Shown piece by piece: positions 17,764 through 27,035 of a stretch of 64,000 nucleotides of DNA. The number at the start of each line of letters is the position of its first letter. Within the stretch, counting starts at the first letter, position 1. The DNA comes from an uncultured Sinobacteraceae bacterium (lineage in GTDB: Bacteria > Pseudomonadota > Gammaproteobacteria > Nevskiales > Nevskiaceae): positions 1-64,000 of the forward strand of contig CAIJRD010000009.1 in NCBI GenBank assembly GCA_903822975.1. Direction: 5' to 3'. The notes under the pieces are model-generated. The model worked only from the letters and a program-made list of their open reading frames with translations, made no database searches and had not been told where the DNA came from. The position numbers and the translations under genes were made by a program.

Positions 17764-19199
17764 GCGACGGTCGGCCTCAGCTGCTGGCGCGGAAAGTCCA
17801 CGAGCACGAGGACGTCGTGGTCGCGCTCGAGATCATCACGACACCGTATGCGTCGGTGCGTCAACTCCCAGCACAGCGGCGCCAGCAGTCCGAGTGCCAG
17901 GCCGGCGAATGCGCCGGCGACCACATCCAACAGCGCCTTCGGCTTCGCCGCTTTCAATGGCGGCTCGGCGCGGTTGACGAAGCTGGTGTTGCTGTACTGG
18001 CTGGTGGAGGCGAACACGATCTGGTCGTATCCGTCGAGCGCCTGCTTGTAGGTGTTTTGAGCGGAATCGAGGTCGAGGTGATAACGCGCGCCCTCGTCCT
18101 GTAGCGCGCGCAAGGTCACGAGCTTGTCGTGTTGCTCGTCAACCGACTTCTGCAGACTGGCCACCAGTTGCCGCGTGGACGCCGTCTCGGATGCCGCGCC
18201 GCGCGAATAACTGCCGATCTCGGCGTCGAGTGCTCGTCGCGTCGCGGCGATCTGCGCGCGCTGTTCGATTAGTTGTGGATGTGCCGGGCCCAAGGTGCTT
18301 GCCATCTGCGCGAGGTGCGCCGTCTGTTCGGCCAGTTGCCCCTTGAGGGTTTGCACCAGGCTCGATGACAGCACTTGCGAGGCAACTGCCTGGTTTTCGA
18401 GCCCCTTCGATTCCGATACGTGCAATGCGTTCTGTGCTTCGAGCAGTCGCTGCTGTAGCGTCGAAAGCCGCTCCATCTCCACGTCGATCTTTGAATCGGA
18501 GTCGAGGATGCCGGTTCGCTCGTGGAATTCCGTGACCTTGTCCTGCTCGTCGCGCACGTGCTGCTTGAGCTCGGCCAGATGCGCCTGATAGCGCTGAGCG
18601 CGATCATTCGCAGGGCCGATGATTCGTTGCCGTTGCTGCTCCATGTAGATCTCGACGACGGCATTGGCAAAGCGTGCGGCGTCGACCGGATCATGCGCGG
18701 AGTAGGTCACGTAGATCAGCTGGCTGCCGTAGCGGCCCTGCTCGATCACCAGCCGTTTGGCGATGGCCTCGGCGATGCGCTGCCGCAACTTTGTCGGATC
18801 GCCGTGGTAGCCCTTGGTGTAGGCGCTTTCATGCGTGAGACCGAGACGGTCCACCACCGGCAGCAGCACGGCTTCGCTGCGCATCATTTCAATCTGCGTG
18901 GACATGTAGCTGCCGAGCAAGCCGATGGGAAAGTCCTTGCCGCCGAGCGGATCGTTGACCTCGAACGACACCATCAAGGTCGCAGTCGCCTCGTAAGTCC
19001 TCGGCATCACGGCGACGGCGGCGATCGCAAGCAGGGTGACTGCGCCGGCAATCGTGATCGTCTTCGAGAGGTTCGCGCGGAGCATGCACGACAGCTGCCG
19101 GAGCGAGAGTCCTGGATGCGCGTAATGAAGCGGAACGCTCGATAGCGCACCGGGCGGGACGCGGGCATCCGAATAGGGTGTGAGATCGGAGCTTGGCAT
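17760..19199 (-). CDS. Wzz/GumC-like EPS chain-length (co-polymerase) protein
   Basis: A 479-residue inner-membrane polysaccharide co-polymerase. After about 45 cytoplasmic residues comes a membrane span (TIAGAVTLLAIAAVAVM) and the Wzz-type start YEATATLMV. A long periplasmic coiled-coil region follows (about 200-380, with Gln/Glu-rich heptads such as LAEQTAHLAQMAST). Near the C-terminus is a second span (LLDVVAGAFAGLALGLLAPL) preceded by the proline-rich EPPLKAAKPK. It would set chain length and bridge the polymerase to the outer-membrane exporter. It lies between the kinase (ATGA overlap) and the exporter (TAATG, 1-bp overlap), the usual order of such operons. Confidence 0.9.
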   Translation of the reverse strand: MPSSDLTPYSDARVPPGALSSVPLHYAHPGLSLRQLSCMLRANLSKTITIAGAVTLLAIAAVAVMPRTYEATATLMVSFEVNDPLGGKDFPIGLLGSYMSTQIEMMRSEAVLLPVVDRLGLTHESAYTKGYHGDPTKLRQRIAEAIAKRLVIEQGRYGSQLIYVTYSAHDPVDAARFANAVVEIYMEQQRQRIIGPANDRAQRYQAHLAELKQHVRDEQDKVTEFHERTGILDSDSKIDVEMERLSTLQQRLLEAQNALHVSESKGLENQAVASQVLSSSLVQTLKGQLAEQTAHLAQMASTLGPAHPQLIEQRAQIAATRRALDAEIGSYSRGAASETASTRQLVASLQKSVDEQHDKLVTLRALQDEGARYHLDLDSAQNTYKQALDGYDQIVFASTSQYSNTSFVNRAEPPLKAAKPKALLDVVAGAFAGLALGLLAPLCWELTHRRIRCRDDLERDHDVLVLVDFPRQQLRPTVA

Positions 19200-20113
19200 T
19201 AGAACAATCGCCCCTTTACGCGGATCACATCGTTCGGCATCACCGGGTCCAGCAAGCTCGGCTGGAGGTGCAGGTACTTCTGATCGGAGGTGCGACGCAC
19301 GATCTCGATTCTGGAATCGCTGCCGCGCGCGGTGATACCGCCGCCGCGAGAGATGGCCTGCACCACGGTCATGCCGGGCTCGATGCGATACATGTTCGGC
19401 GCCGTGACCTCGCCATAGATGTAGAACTGTTCGGCACGCGGCACGAACAGCGTGTCCCCACCGCGCAGTGCGAGGGTGGGCACCGGCTTGCGTTCGTCGG
19501 TCAGGCTCTTCAGATCCAGCGGATAGCGCGTGACTTGTCCCTCGCCGTGTGGGCGCAACAGCACGATCTCGTCCGCACCGGCCGCAGTGACGCCGCCGGC
19601 CAAGGCAAGCAGATCGAACACGGTGGTTCGCGATTCGATTGGAAACCGGCCGGCTGTGCGTACCTCGCCCAGCACCGACACTTGCTGGCTATGAAACTGC
19701 GACAACTGAATGGAAACCTGCGGGCGCAATACGAAATCGCCCTTGCGAAGTGCATCCGCAAGCTTCTGCGATGCCTGGGCGGGCGACAGCCCGGCGATCT
19801 GAATGGCACCCGCCAGTGGCATCTGTACGCTGCCGTCTTCGGCGACGTAGGTCTTGGTGCTCAACTCCGGTCGGCCGTAAACCTGTATGTCCAGCACATC
19901 GCCGACACCCAGCGTCATCGCGGCACTCGCGGCCTCGTTGGCGGCGGTATCGCCACGCTCGACCTGCTGGATGGCCTGAAGTTTTGCTTCGGCGCAGTCG
20001 CCGATCACTGGTAGTGCGGCGACACCGAGGACGACGATCGCTGCGACGACACGGCGGCAAGTAGCGCGCAGCGAGTCCGCTTTACGCAAAGAGAAATGAG
20101 CCGAGCCTGTCAT
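19199..20113 (-). CDS. Wza-like polysaccharide export protein
   Basis: A 304-residue periplasmic/outer-membrane exporter that forms the EPS exit channel. The signal peptide (IVVLGVAALPVIGDCAEA) lacks a good lipobox because Asp precedes the Cys, so the lipid anchor of classical Wza seems absent. The Poly_export domain starts at VGDVLDIQVYGRPELS with the expected VAEDGSVQMPLAG. SLBB-like segments follow (VSVLGEVRTAGRFPI, FYIYGEVTAPNMYRI). It is the first gene of the leftward EPS operon. GTG at 20116 is an alternative start three bases upstream of the ATG chosen here. The stop is TAATG-coupled to the Wzz-like gene. Confidence 0.9.
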   Translation of the reverse strand: MTGSAHFSLRKADSLRATCRRVVAAIVVLGVAALPVIGDCAEAKLQAIQQVERGDTAANEAASAAMTLGVGDVLDIQVYGRPELSTKTYVAEDGSVQMPLAGAIQIAGLSPAQASQKLADALRKGDFVLRPQVSIQLSQFHSQQVSVLGEVRTAGRFPIESRTTVFDLLALAGGVTAAGADEIVLLRPHGEGQVTRYPLDLKSLTDERKPVPTLALRGGDTLFVPRAEQFYIYGEVTAPNMYRIEPGMTVVQAISRGGGITARGSDSRIEIVRRTSDQKYLHLQPSLLDPVMPNDVIRVKGRLF

Positions 20114-20608
20114 CACCGCGAGTCCCCATCAGCTGAATCGAACGCCACACGCGGAAATCGTCGACCGACTTCCTAGGTGCAATGTTTTAGGGGCGTTGCC
20201 GAAAGGGGTCTGTACGTTCGGCAACACTCGTTCGCGCGTGATCCTCAGGCCTTGAATGTTGCGGAAGTCGCGCTCGAAAACGGGCGACCTTGTGTATGCC
20301 TACGTACAGATACGGGAAACGTAGCGACGTAGTGTCTTCGCCAGGGCTGGCAGTCGTATCAGTTGTTGATCAACGGGGGCTAGAGCGTGTCGAGGCGAAG
20401 TGCTGCCGCAAGCTTGGAAGTGCATCGGCTGCCGATCGTGGCCGACCGCGATTGCGCGCATTGCCCGCTTGCGTACACAGAAATCCAGGTCACGCTCAAC
20501 GCAGATGTCGGCGGCATGTCTTTCAATTGCTCGATGCGCGATTTCGAACGCATCGGTGCCGGCGAGGCCCTGCGCAATTCCGGTTGCGGACCAAGGGCCT
20601 GACTGCCA
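20114..20608. promoter_or_regulatory. Divergent control region between EPS and NRPS operons, with inverted repeat
   Basis: About 495 bp with no gene that looks coding. It separates the leftward EPS/PKS operon from the rightward NRPS operon, so both promoters should lie here. A perfect 9-bp inverted repeat (GTTGCCGAA at 20195-20203, TTCGGCAAC at 20217-20225, 13-nt spacer) is the strongest operator candidate. It has no T-run, so it is not an intrinsic terminator. Several short open frames are antisense-like and carry no motif. Confidence 0.5.
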
Positions 20609-23600
20609 ATGGAGCAAGTCGCAAACTCGGCGTTGTTGAGGGCGGTATCACTGCTGCGCACTGATGGCCCGCGCAACGATGGCCCGCGCAATGACAGCCT
20701 GCGCAACGATGGCCTGTGCAATGACGGCCCGCGCAACGATGGCCTGCACAACGACAGTGTGTGCAATGACGGAAAGACCAAGCAGGCCGATGGGTCGTCG
20801 GCGGCTGCGCGTCAGACGCGTACCAGCGGCCGGACGATTCCGTGTTCAGCGGGCCAGAAGCGATTCTGGGCACTCGACCAGCTCGAGCCGGGCAATCCCT
20901 CGCTGCATATCGCCGTGCGTTGGCGTCTCGAGGGAAGACTCGACAAGGGCTGCCTCGAACGCGCGATCGCCAATATCGTCGCGCGGCACGCGATCCTGCG
21001 GACATTCTTCGTCGAAGAGGCGGGTGAGCCGGTTCAACGAATTGAAGACGAGTTGCCGTTCAGAATCGACTGGGCATTGTTCGACACGCTGCTCGAAGCC
21101 GATGCTCTGAACGAGGCGGAACGCCTGGCGATCCGGCAGGCGCGCCTGCCGTTTGATTTGCACGGGCCGTCGCCGTTGTTGCGCGTTACTGCCGTCGTCA
21201 TCAGCGATGTGGTGACCGTACTCAACATCGTCGTTCACCACATCGTCTGCGACGGCTGGTCGCTGGGCATACTCGCGCGCGAAATCGGCACCGAGTACGC
21301 CGCGCTGTGCGCGGATGGCATGGGGACGCCTGCGGCGTCCTCGCCCGACTTCGGCGACTACTGCCGAATGCAAGCAGATTCTTCCGCATTCGCGGTGCAG
21401 ATCGACGACGACCGGTACTGGCGGACCACGCTGGACGGCATGAAGCATTTCGAGGTTCTGCCGGACAAGTCGCGCCCACCGGTGCTGAGCAACAACGGAA
21501 AGATCGTCTCGCGCTTACTTCCCCGTGATCTCACCAATCGACTCGCCGCGCTCGGTCGCCGCGAGGGCTGCACGATGTTCGCAACCGCGCTTTCGGTCCT
21601 GCTCGCACTGCTGCATCGCTACAGCGGCGAAACCGATATCGGGATCGGCACGCAGACCGCCGGGCGCGACAGAGTCGAGTTCGAAAATGTGGTCGGTCTG
21701 CTGATCAATACTTTGGTGCTGCGCAATGACCTGAGTGGGAATCCAAGCTTCCTGGAAGTGATGGCGCGCGTGCGTGATTCGGCCGCCGATGCATTCGAAC
21801 ATGCATCGATGCCGTTGGAACGCCTGATCGAGATCCTCAGGCCGCCGCGCGATCGCAGCCGGAATCCATTATTTTCCGTGAACTTCGTGGTTCAGCGCTC
21901 GTTTATCCGCAACGAGGACTATGGATCGTTGCGATTGGTGGATTTGCCGTCGGTGAGTGCCGGCGCCATCTACGAAATGAATTTCTTTCTGGTCGAGCGC
22001 CCCGAAGGCTGGCGCTTGTCCTGCGAGTTCAATACCGATCTGTACCAGACCGAGACGATCGAGCGGCTGCTGTCGCACTACGAGCATCTGGCTCAGAGCG
22101 TCGTTGTCGACCCGCTGCAACGCCTGACCGCACTCAGCCTGATCGACAAATCGGAGGAGCGCCTGCTGCTGCGCGACTGGCTTGGGCCGGTGACGACCTA
22201 TCCGCGTGAAAGCACCGTGATCGACTTGTTCCGCAATCAGGCGGCCGCGTTCCCGGACGCGATCGCCGTGTTGTGCGGCAACCGCAGCGCGAGCTATCGA
22301 CAGTTGGACGCGGCGTCCGACCGGCTCGCCGCGCAATTGAATCGTCTGGACTTGCGACCTGGCCGCAGCGTCGGTGTGATGCTTCGACGCTCCATCGAGT
22401 TGCTGGTGGCGCTGTTGGCCGTGCACAAGGCCGGTTTCGCCTATGTTCCGCTCGATCCTGAGTATCCGGTCGACCGTCTCACGCACATTCTTGAGGACGT
22501 TGGGCTGGTCGCGGTGATCCTCGATCACGATCCGGATCCTGCGCTGCCACTGCACGATGTTCCTCAGATTCGCCTGCGGAGTGGTGCGGCTTTGATTGCG
22601 AATATCTCGCGCATCTTGCTGCCGAACATCTCCTCGCCGAGCGATGTTGCCTACACGATTTATACCTCGGGCTCGACCGGCAGACCGAAGGGCGTCGACA
22701 TCAGCCATCGTGCCTTGGTCAATCTGCTGGCTTCGATGGCGCGCTGTCCCGGGCTCGTCCGCAGCGATGTGCTGCTCGCGGTGACCACCGTGTCGTTCGA
22801 CATCGCCGGTCTCGAGCTGTTTCTTCCTTTGATTGTGGGTGCGCGCGTTGTCGTCGCAGCGGAAGGCGATGTCGTCGACGGTCGTCGCCTGACGGATTTG
22901 ATCCGGCGCCACGCGGTGACGGTGATGCAGGCAACGCCGGCGACCTGGCAATTGCTATTGGAATCCGGATTTCGCTCGTGGCCGGGTTTCAAGATGATGG
23001 TCGGAGGCGAAGGCTTGCCGCGTGCACTGGCGGATCGTCTGCTCGACGGTGGCGGCGAGCTCTGGAACATGTACGGCCCGACGGAAACCACGATCTGGTC
23101 GTCGTGCCAGCGTATCGAACCGGGGAATGGCGTGATCAGCGTCGGCCGGCCGATTGCGAACACGCAGTTCTACGTGCTCGATGCCGAGGACAAATTGGCG
23201 CCGCTCGGGGTTCCCGGGCACTTGCATATCGGCGGCGATGGCGTGGCGCTCGGTTATCACAACAAACCCGCGCTCACTGCGGAAAAGTTCATCGCCAACC
23301 GCTTCGGCTCCGGCCGTCTCTATCGCACTGGAGATGTCGCGCGATGGTTGGCGAATGGCGAGCTGCAGATCCTCGGCCGGCTCGACAACCAGATCAAGCT
23401 GCGCGGCTTCCGTATCGAACCGGGCGATATCGAGTCGGTCTTGATGCAGCATCCGGACGTGGTCGAGGCGGTCGTCGTACTTGGAACCATGCCGAGCGGC
23501 GGTGCCGCGCTGTGCGCCTATGTGGTTGCGCGGCGCAGTTTTCGCGCGCGCACCGAAGACCTGATCGCATCGCTCAAGGAAAGCGCGGATCGCGCCTTGC

Positions 23601-24856
23601 CGGGCTACATGCGCCCGACTTCGATCACCGTGTTGGAGCAGATGCCGCGCACACAAAACGGCAAGGTCGATCGCAAGGCGCTGCCGCAACCGCGCGCACT
23701 CGGTATCGATCCAGACGCTTCAGCGATTGCGCTGAGTCCGATCGAGCAGCGTCTCGCCGCAGTCTGGACATCGGTGCTGGGCGTGCCGATTGCGCACGGT
23801 CGAGCGAATTTCTTTGAGATGGGCGGGCATTCACTGCTGGCTGCGCGATTGCTGGTGGGCATTGATAAGGAGTTCGGGCGACGCTTCAGCCTCGCCAATC
23901 TGTTCAAGGCGCCCTTGCTGTGCGAACAGGCGCGTCTGCTCGGTCTCAACGACATGCGCGAATACGACTTTCGACAAGTCGTGCGGCTGCAAGCCGGCGG
24001 CAGCCGGCAACCGCTGATCGCGATTAACAATACCGGCATCTACTACAACATCTCCAAGCACCTCGCGCCGGATCATCCGTTCACTACGCTGCAACTGTTC
24101 GATCCGGAGATGCCGGCGAAGGCAACGCCAACGCGCTTCGTCGACATCGCCAGCGGTTATGTCGAGTTGATTCGACGCGTACAGCCGCAGGGCCCTTATG
24201 CGCTGCTGGGCTGGTGTGTCGCCGGATCGCTGGCGTTCGAGATTGCACGCCAACTGAACGATGCCGGCCTCGAGGTCGCACAACTGATTCTGGTCGACAC
24301 CTACGCGCCGGGTCACATGAAACGTTTGGGTGCCTTGCATCGACGGCTGGCCGATTACTCGTATCGCTGGAAACTGATCGCGCTGGATTGGCGACGGCTA
24401 CGCGCCAAAGGGCAGGGGCTGCGCGTGTTCCTGGCCAATCGGGAGACCATCAAGCGGATTCGCGAACGCTTCCATTTGCCGTGGCTTGCGCCGCAGTCAA
24501 CCAGCACGGAATCGAGCAGCCGGCTGGAGCTCTACGATCAATGGCTGCTGAAACTGCTTCGCGATGCCGCCGAGCAATACGAACCGCGCGCATATGCCGG
24601 CAGGCTCACGCTGTTTCGTAGTGCCGATGAACCCTGCGGTCGATTCCTCGATCGCGAGATGGGTTGGGGTCGATTCGCGTTGGGTGGCATCGATGTCAAT
24701 GTCATTGAAGGCGATCACTTCAGCATCTTTCAGGGTGCGGGCGCGCGCCAGATCGCCGACAAAATCATTGCGGACGGCGAAAAGACCGGTGCGGCCAGTC
24801 CAGCGTCGAAAACATTGCCGCCGTCTGCGGCGCGGCTGAGCGTGTGCGAACCGTGA
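20609..24856 (+). CDS. NRPS termination module C-A-PCP-TE with cysteine thioesterase
   Basis: A 1415-residue NRPS. A repeat-coded tail (about residues 19-55) precedes the C domain, which starts at SAGQKRFWALDQLEPG and has HHIVCDG near 210. The A domain carries YTSGSTGRPKGV near 685, NMYGPTETT and NGKVDRKALP. Its pocket by eye is D-I-L-Q-M-G-M-I-W-K, again glycine-like. The PCP serine is 1075 in GGHSLL. The TE has GWCVAG with Cys1203 in place of the usual Ser, Asp1230 in LVDTYAPG and His1370 in EGDHFS, so a Cys-Asp-His triad is present. Cysteine TEs are known in obafluorin and sulfazecin NRPSs, which form strained rings or react unusually. It probably accepts the chain from the PKS-NRPS of the divergent operon. 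The true start may be later because the first 55 residues are repeat-derived. Confidence 0.93.
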   Translation: MEQVANSALLRAVSLLRTDGPRNDGPRNDSLRNDGLCNDGPRNDGLHNDSVCNDGKTKQADGSSAAARQTRTSGRTIPCSAGQKRFWALDQLEPGNPSLHIAVRWRLEGRLDKGCLERAIANIVARHAILRTFFVEEAGEPVQRIEDELPFRIDWALFDTLLEADALNEAERLAIRQARLPFDLHGPSPLLRVTAVVISDVVTVLNIVVHHIVCDGWSLGILAREIGTEYAALCADGMGTPAASSPDFGDYCRMQADSSAFAVQIDDDRYWRTTLDGMKHFEVLPDKSRPPVLSNNGKIVSRLLPRDLTNRLAALGRREGCTMFATALSVLLALLHRYSGETDIGIGTQTAGRDRVEFENVVGLLINTLVLRNDLSGNPSFLEVMARVRDSAADAFEHASMPLERLIEILRPPRDRSRNPLFSVNFVVQRSFIRNEDYGSLRLVDLPSVSAGAIYEMNFFLVERPEGWRLSCEFNTDLYQTETIERLLSHYEHLAQSVVVDPLQRLTALSLIDKSEERLLLRDWLGPVTTYPRESTVIDLFRNQAAAFPDAIAVLCGNRSASYRQLDAASDRLAAQLNRLDLRPGRSVGVMLRRSIELLVALLAVHKAGFAYVPLDPEYPVDRLTHILEDVGLVAVILDHDPDPALPLHDVPQIRLRSGAALIANISRILLPNISSPSDVAYTIYTSGSTGRPKGVDISHRALVNLLASMARCPGLVRSDVLLAVTTVSFDIAGLELFLPLIVGARVVVAAEGDVVDGRRLTDLIRRHAVTVMQATPATWQLLLESGFRSWPGFKMMVGGEGLPRALADRLLDGGGELWNMYGPTETTIWSSCQRIEPGNGVISVGRPIANTQFYVLDAEDKLAPLGVPGHLHIGGDGVALGYHNKPALTAEKFIANRFGSGRLYRTGDVARWLANGELQILGRLDNQIKLRGFRIEPGDIESVLMQHPDVVEAVVVLGTMPSGGAALCAYVVARRSFRARTEDLIASLKESADRALPGYMRPTSITVLEQMPRTQNGKVDRKALPQPRALGIDPDASAIALSPIEQRLAAVWTSVLGVPIAHGRANFFEMGGHSLLAARLLVGIDKEFGRRFSLANLFKAPLLCEQARLLGLNDMREYDFRQVVRLQAGGSRQPLIAINNTGIYYNISKHLAPDHPFTTLQLFDPEMPAKATPTRFVDIASGYVELIRRVQPQGPYALLGWCVAGSLAFEIARQLNDAGLEVAQLILVDTYAPGHMKRLGALHRRLADYSYRWKLIALDWRRLRAKGQGLRVFLANRETIKRIRERFHLPWLAPQSTSTESSSRLELYDQWLLKLLRDAAEQYEPRAYAGRLTLFRSADEPCGRFLDREMGWGRFALGGIDVNVIEGDHFSIFQGAGARQIADKIIADGEKTGAASPASKTLPPSAARLSVCEP
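20663..20772 (+). repeat. 15-bp tandem repeat (7 copies) at NRPS N-terminus
   Basis: Seven degenerate 15-bp units of the form GATGGCCCGCGCAAC, alternating with variants ending AAT, encode repeated Asp-Gly-Pro-Arg-Asn-like pentapeptides before the C domain. Because the unit is a multiple of three, copy-number change would lengthen or shorten the tail without a frameshift. Confidence 0.85.
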
Positions 24857-26304
24857 ACATGCTGCAGATGCCCGCGATGCTGTTGTCTGTGGCCTGCGTC
24901 GTCTTGTTGGTTCGTGTCGTTCGGAAGCCGTTCGAGACCTTGTCTGTCCGCACGCACGCAGTGCTCACGCTGCTGCTGGTTGCGCAATTGCTTGTCGAAG
25001 GGCCGCTGCTGCGGATGCTGCCGGCCTATGCCGTGATCATCGTTGCGGAGGCCATCACTTTGGCGCGCGCGCTGGGGCGATCTACGCCGGGTCTGATCGG
25101 TCAAATGAGTGGTAGCGGAATCCTGAGCTTCTCGGTACTCGCACAACTGGCGGCGCCGTCCGCGACCTCTGCGGCGGCGCCGGGTCCATTCCAGGTCAGC
25201 CTTCAACCGCTGTCGATGACCCTGAATGGTGAAGTACCCGGCGGTTTCGAGCCCGGTTGCCCCGTGAACGGTCCGTTCGTGCGTCTGTGGTATCCGGTGA
25301 TCGACGTCGATCCTGCAGGCACGTCTGTCGTCGCGACGTATTGGTCGTCTTGGCGCGCGCGTCTGCGTGCGCAGTCGCAGATGGTCGCGCCGCCGAGTGG
25401 TCGCGATGGCCGCTATCGTCTGCTGTTGGTGTTCCCAGGTTGGGAGGGAACCCAAGTCGACAATCTCTCGCTCGTACGTCATCTCGTGAGCCGCGGCTTC
25501 GTCGTCGCCTCATTCGAATATCCGAAGGCGCGACGTGAGTGCGGTGACGCCGAAAATGCAGACACCGCTGGGATGGATTTTTCGAGTGCGGCGCGCACGG
25601 CGCGCACGCTCGAACTGGCCGACGCGCGCGTACGTAGCCGCGCGACGGACGCCGTGCGCCTGCTCGATCGTCTCGCAACGCTGCGTTTCGAAAACATCGG
25701 CGCGAGCTTCACGCAACTGCTGAATCTGGAGTCGGTCGGTATCGCCGGATTCTCGCTCGGCGGTGCTGTCGCCGCGGAAGCATCGGTGATCGATCCGCGC
25801 TTCAGCGCCGCCGTGAATATCGATGGACTGCACTTCGCCGACGCGGCGGAGCAGGGTGTCGCCGCCGCCTACCTGCTGATCAGCGATGACACGCCACTGC
25901 CGAGCATGGCCGACCTCAACGCGAGCGATCCGGAGCGACGCAACAGCGCCTGGGTGGTCGCGCAAGACGCGCGTCGATCCCGCGACAGCATTCAAAGGCA
26001 CGGTGGCACCTTCATGTCGATCGCCGGAACGCGTCATTTGAATTTCACGGATTCGGCGCTGCACCTATGGCCCTGGCAACGCAGTGCCGTCGGCAGCATC
26101 GCGCCGCATCGAGCGCTGCAAATTCTCGACGACTACGTCGCGGCGTTCTTCGAATCCAGGCTTGAGGGCAAGCCCTCCCTGCTGTTGCAGGCTGCCTCGT
26201 CGACCTATCCGGAGGTCAGCCTGCAGCGCATTGCACCGCGCCAGTCGGCGCAGACGGCTGCGAATCCTGGGAAACCCGATCGACTGGAGCTGGCTTCGCG
26301 ATGA
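24853..26304 (+). CDS. Membrane-anchored alpha/beta hydrolase (PAF-acetylhydrolase-like)
   Basis: About 483 residues. The first 115 hold roughly four hydrophobic spans (MLLSVACVVLLVRVV, VLTLLLVAQLLV, YAVIIVAEAITLA, ILSFSVLAQLAA). An alpha/beta hydrolase domain follows: VRLWYPV, LLVFPGWEG at the oxyanion strand, the nucleophile elbow GFSLGG, and a late His in TRHLNF. It recalls bacterial platelet-activating-factor acetylhydrolase relatives. It may hydrolyse or transfer an acyl/peptidyl group at the membrane, perhaps on the NRPS product. GTG 24853 overlaps the NRPS stop as GTGA and is chosen for coupling; GTG 24844 and ATG 24859 are alternatives. It overlaps the PPTase gene as ATGA. Confidence 0.8.
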   Translation: MNMLQMPAMLLSVACVVLLVRVVRKPFETLSVRTHAVLTLLLVAQLLVEGPLLRMLPAYAVIIVAEAITLARALGRSTPGLIGQMSGSGILSFSVLAQLAAPSATSAAAPGPFQVSLQPLSMTLNGEVPGGFEPGCPVNGPFVRLWYPVIDVDPAGTSVVATYWSSWRARLRAQSQMVAPPSGRDGRYRLLLVFPGWEGTQVDNLSLVRHLVSRGFVVASFEYPKARRECGDAENADTAGMDFSSAARTARTLELADARVRSRATDAVRLLDRLATLRFENIGASFTQLLNLESVGIAGFSLGGAVAAEASVIDPRFSAAVNIDGLHFADAAEQGVAAAYLLISDDTPLPSMADLNASDPERRNSAWVVAQDARRSRDSIQRHGGTFMSIAGTRHLNFTDSALHLWPWQRSAVGSIAPHRALQILDDYVAAFFESRLEGKPSLLLQAASSTYPEVSLQRIAPRQSAQTAANPGKPDRLELASR

Positions 26305-27035
26305 CAAGCAACTGTGACCTCAATCCTGCGAACGATTCGGCGCTGCTGGCGTCTTTGTTTCCTGGCTGTGTACGCGCCAGCGAACTCAGGCAACAGGGCG
26401 ATCCCGCGCTGCTCTACGACGACGAAGCCCGGCAAATCGTCGGCTGTGCGCAGCGCCGGGTGCTGGATTTCACCGGCGGACGCTTGTGTGCGCGGCGCTC
26501 GCTGCTGGAACTCGGTGTCGAAGCGCGATCATTGCAGATCGGTCGCGATCGGCAGCCGTGCTGGCCGGCCGGTATCACCGGCAGCATCACGCACACCGAT
26601 GGCTTCTGTGGCGCGGTCCTGGCCCTTCGGCAGCAGGTTCACGCACTCGGCGTCGATGCGGAAATTGTCGGCAGCGTCTCGGAAGATCTATGGCCAGAAA
26701 TCCTGGTGCGTTCCGAGCGCGTGGCGCTGCAGGTGCTGCCGGACGATCAGGCGCAGCGCGTGGCCGCGTTGATGTTCTCGGCGAAGGAAGCCTATTTCAA
26801 ATGTCAGTACTCGATCACTGGCGAGTGGCTCGATTTTCATGCGGTTGAAATCGGCTTCGCGACGCAGGGCGTCGGTCCGCAAGCGTTTTCGATCCGGCGA
26901 CTGGATACGCCGACGAGCACGCTGCATTTCGGACTGCCGAAAGTCGGCCGCTATCATTTCGAGGACGAGGTCGTATTCACCGGCATCTGCATGCCCGCAT
27001 CGCTGAACAGGGAATCATTCGTGGCGGCGAGCTAA
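26301..27035 (+). CDS. 4'-phosphopantetheinyl transferase (EntD/Sfp superfamily)
   Basis: A 244-residue transferase that moves phosphopantetheine from CoA to the carrier-protein serines, activating the ACP and PCPs encoded nearby. Diagnostic motifs are ITGSITHTDGFCGAVLA, the Mg-binding LGVDAE, and FSAKEAYFKCQY. The overall pattern is EntD-like, with RLCARRSLLELG upstream. It is the third gene of the NRPS operon and is ATGA-coupled to the hydrolase, so it is probably dedicated to this pathway. Its last 20 codons and stop lie in a 115-bp segment that is duplicated just downstream. Confidence 0.92.
   Translation: MTSNCDLNPANDSALLASLFPGCVRASELRQQGDPALLYDDEARQIVGCAQRRVLDFTGGRLCARRSLLELGVEARSLQIGRDRQPCWPAGITGSITHTDGFCGAVLALRQQVHALGVDAEIVGSVSEDLWPEILVRSERVALQVLPDDQAQRVAALMFSAKEAYFKCQYSITGEWLDFHAVEIGFATQGVGPQAFSIRRLDTPTSTLHFGLPKVGRYHFEDEVVFTGICMPASLNRESFVAAS

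Noticed and set aside
20195..20225. Inverted repeat as an intrinsic terminator
   Set aside because: No T-run follows either arm, and the position between divergent starts fits an operator better.
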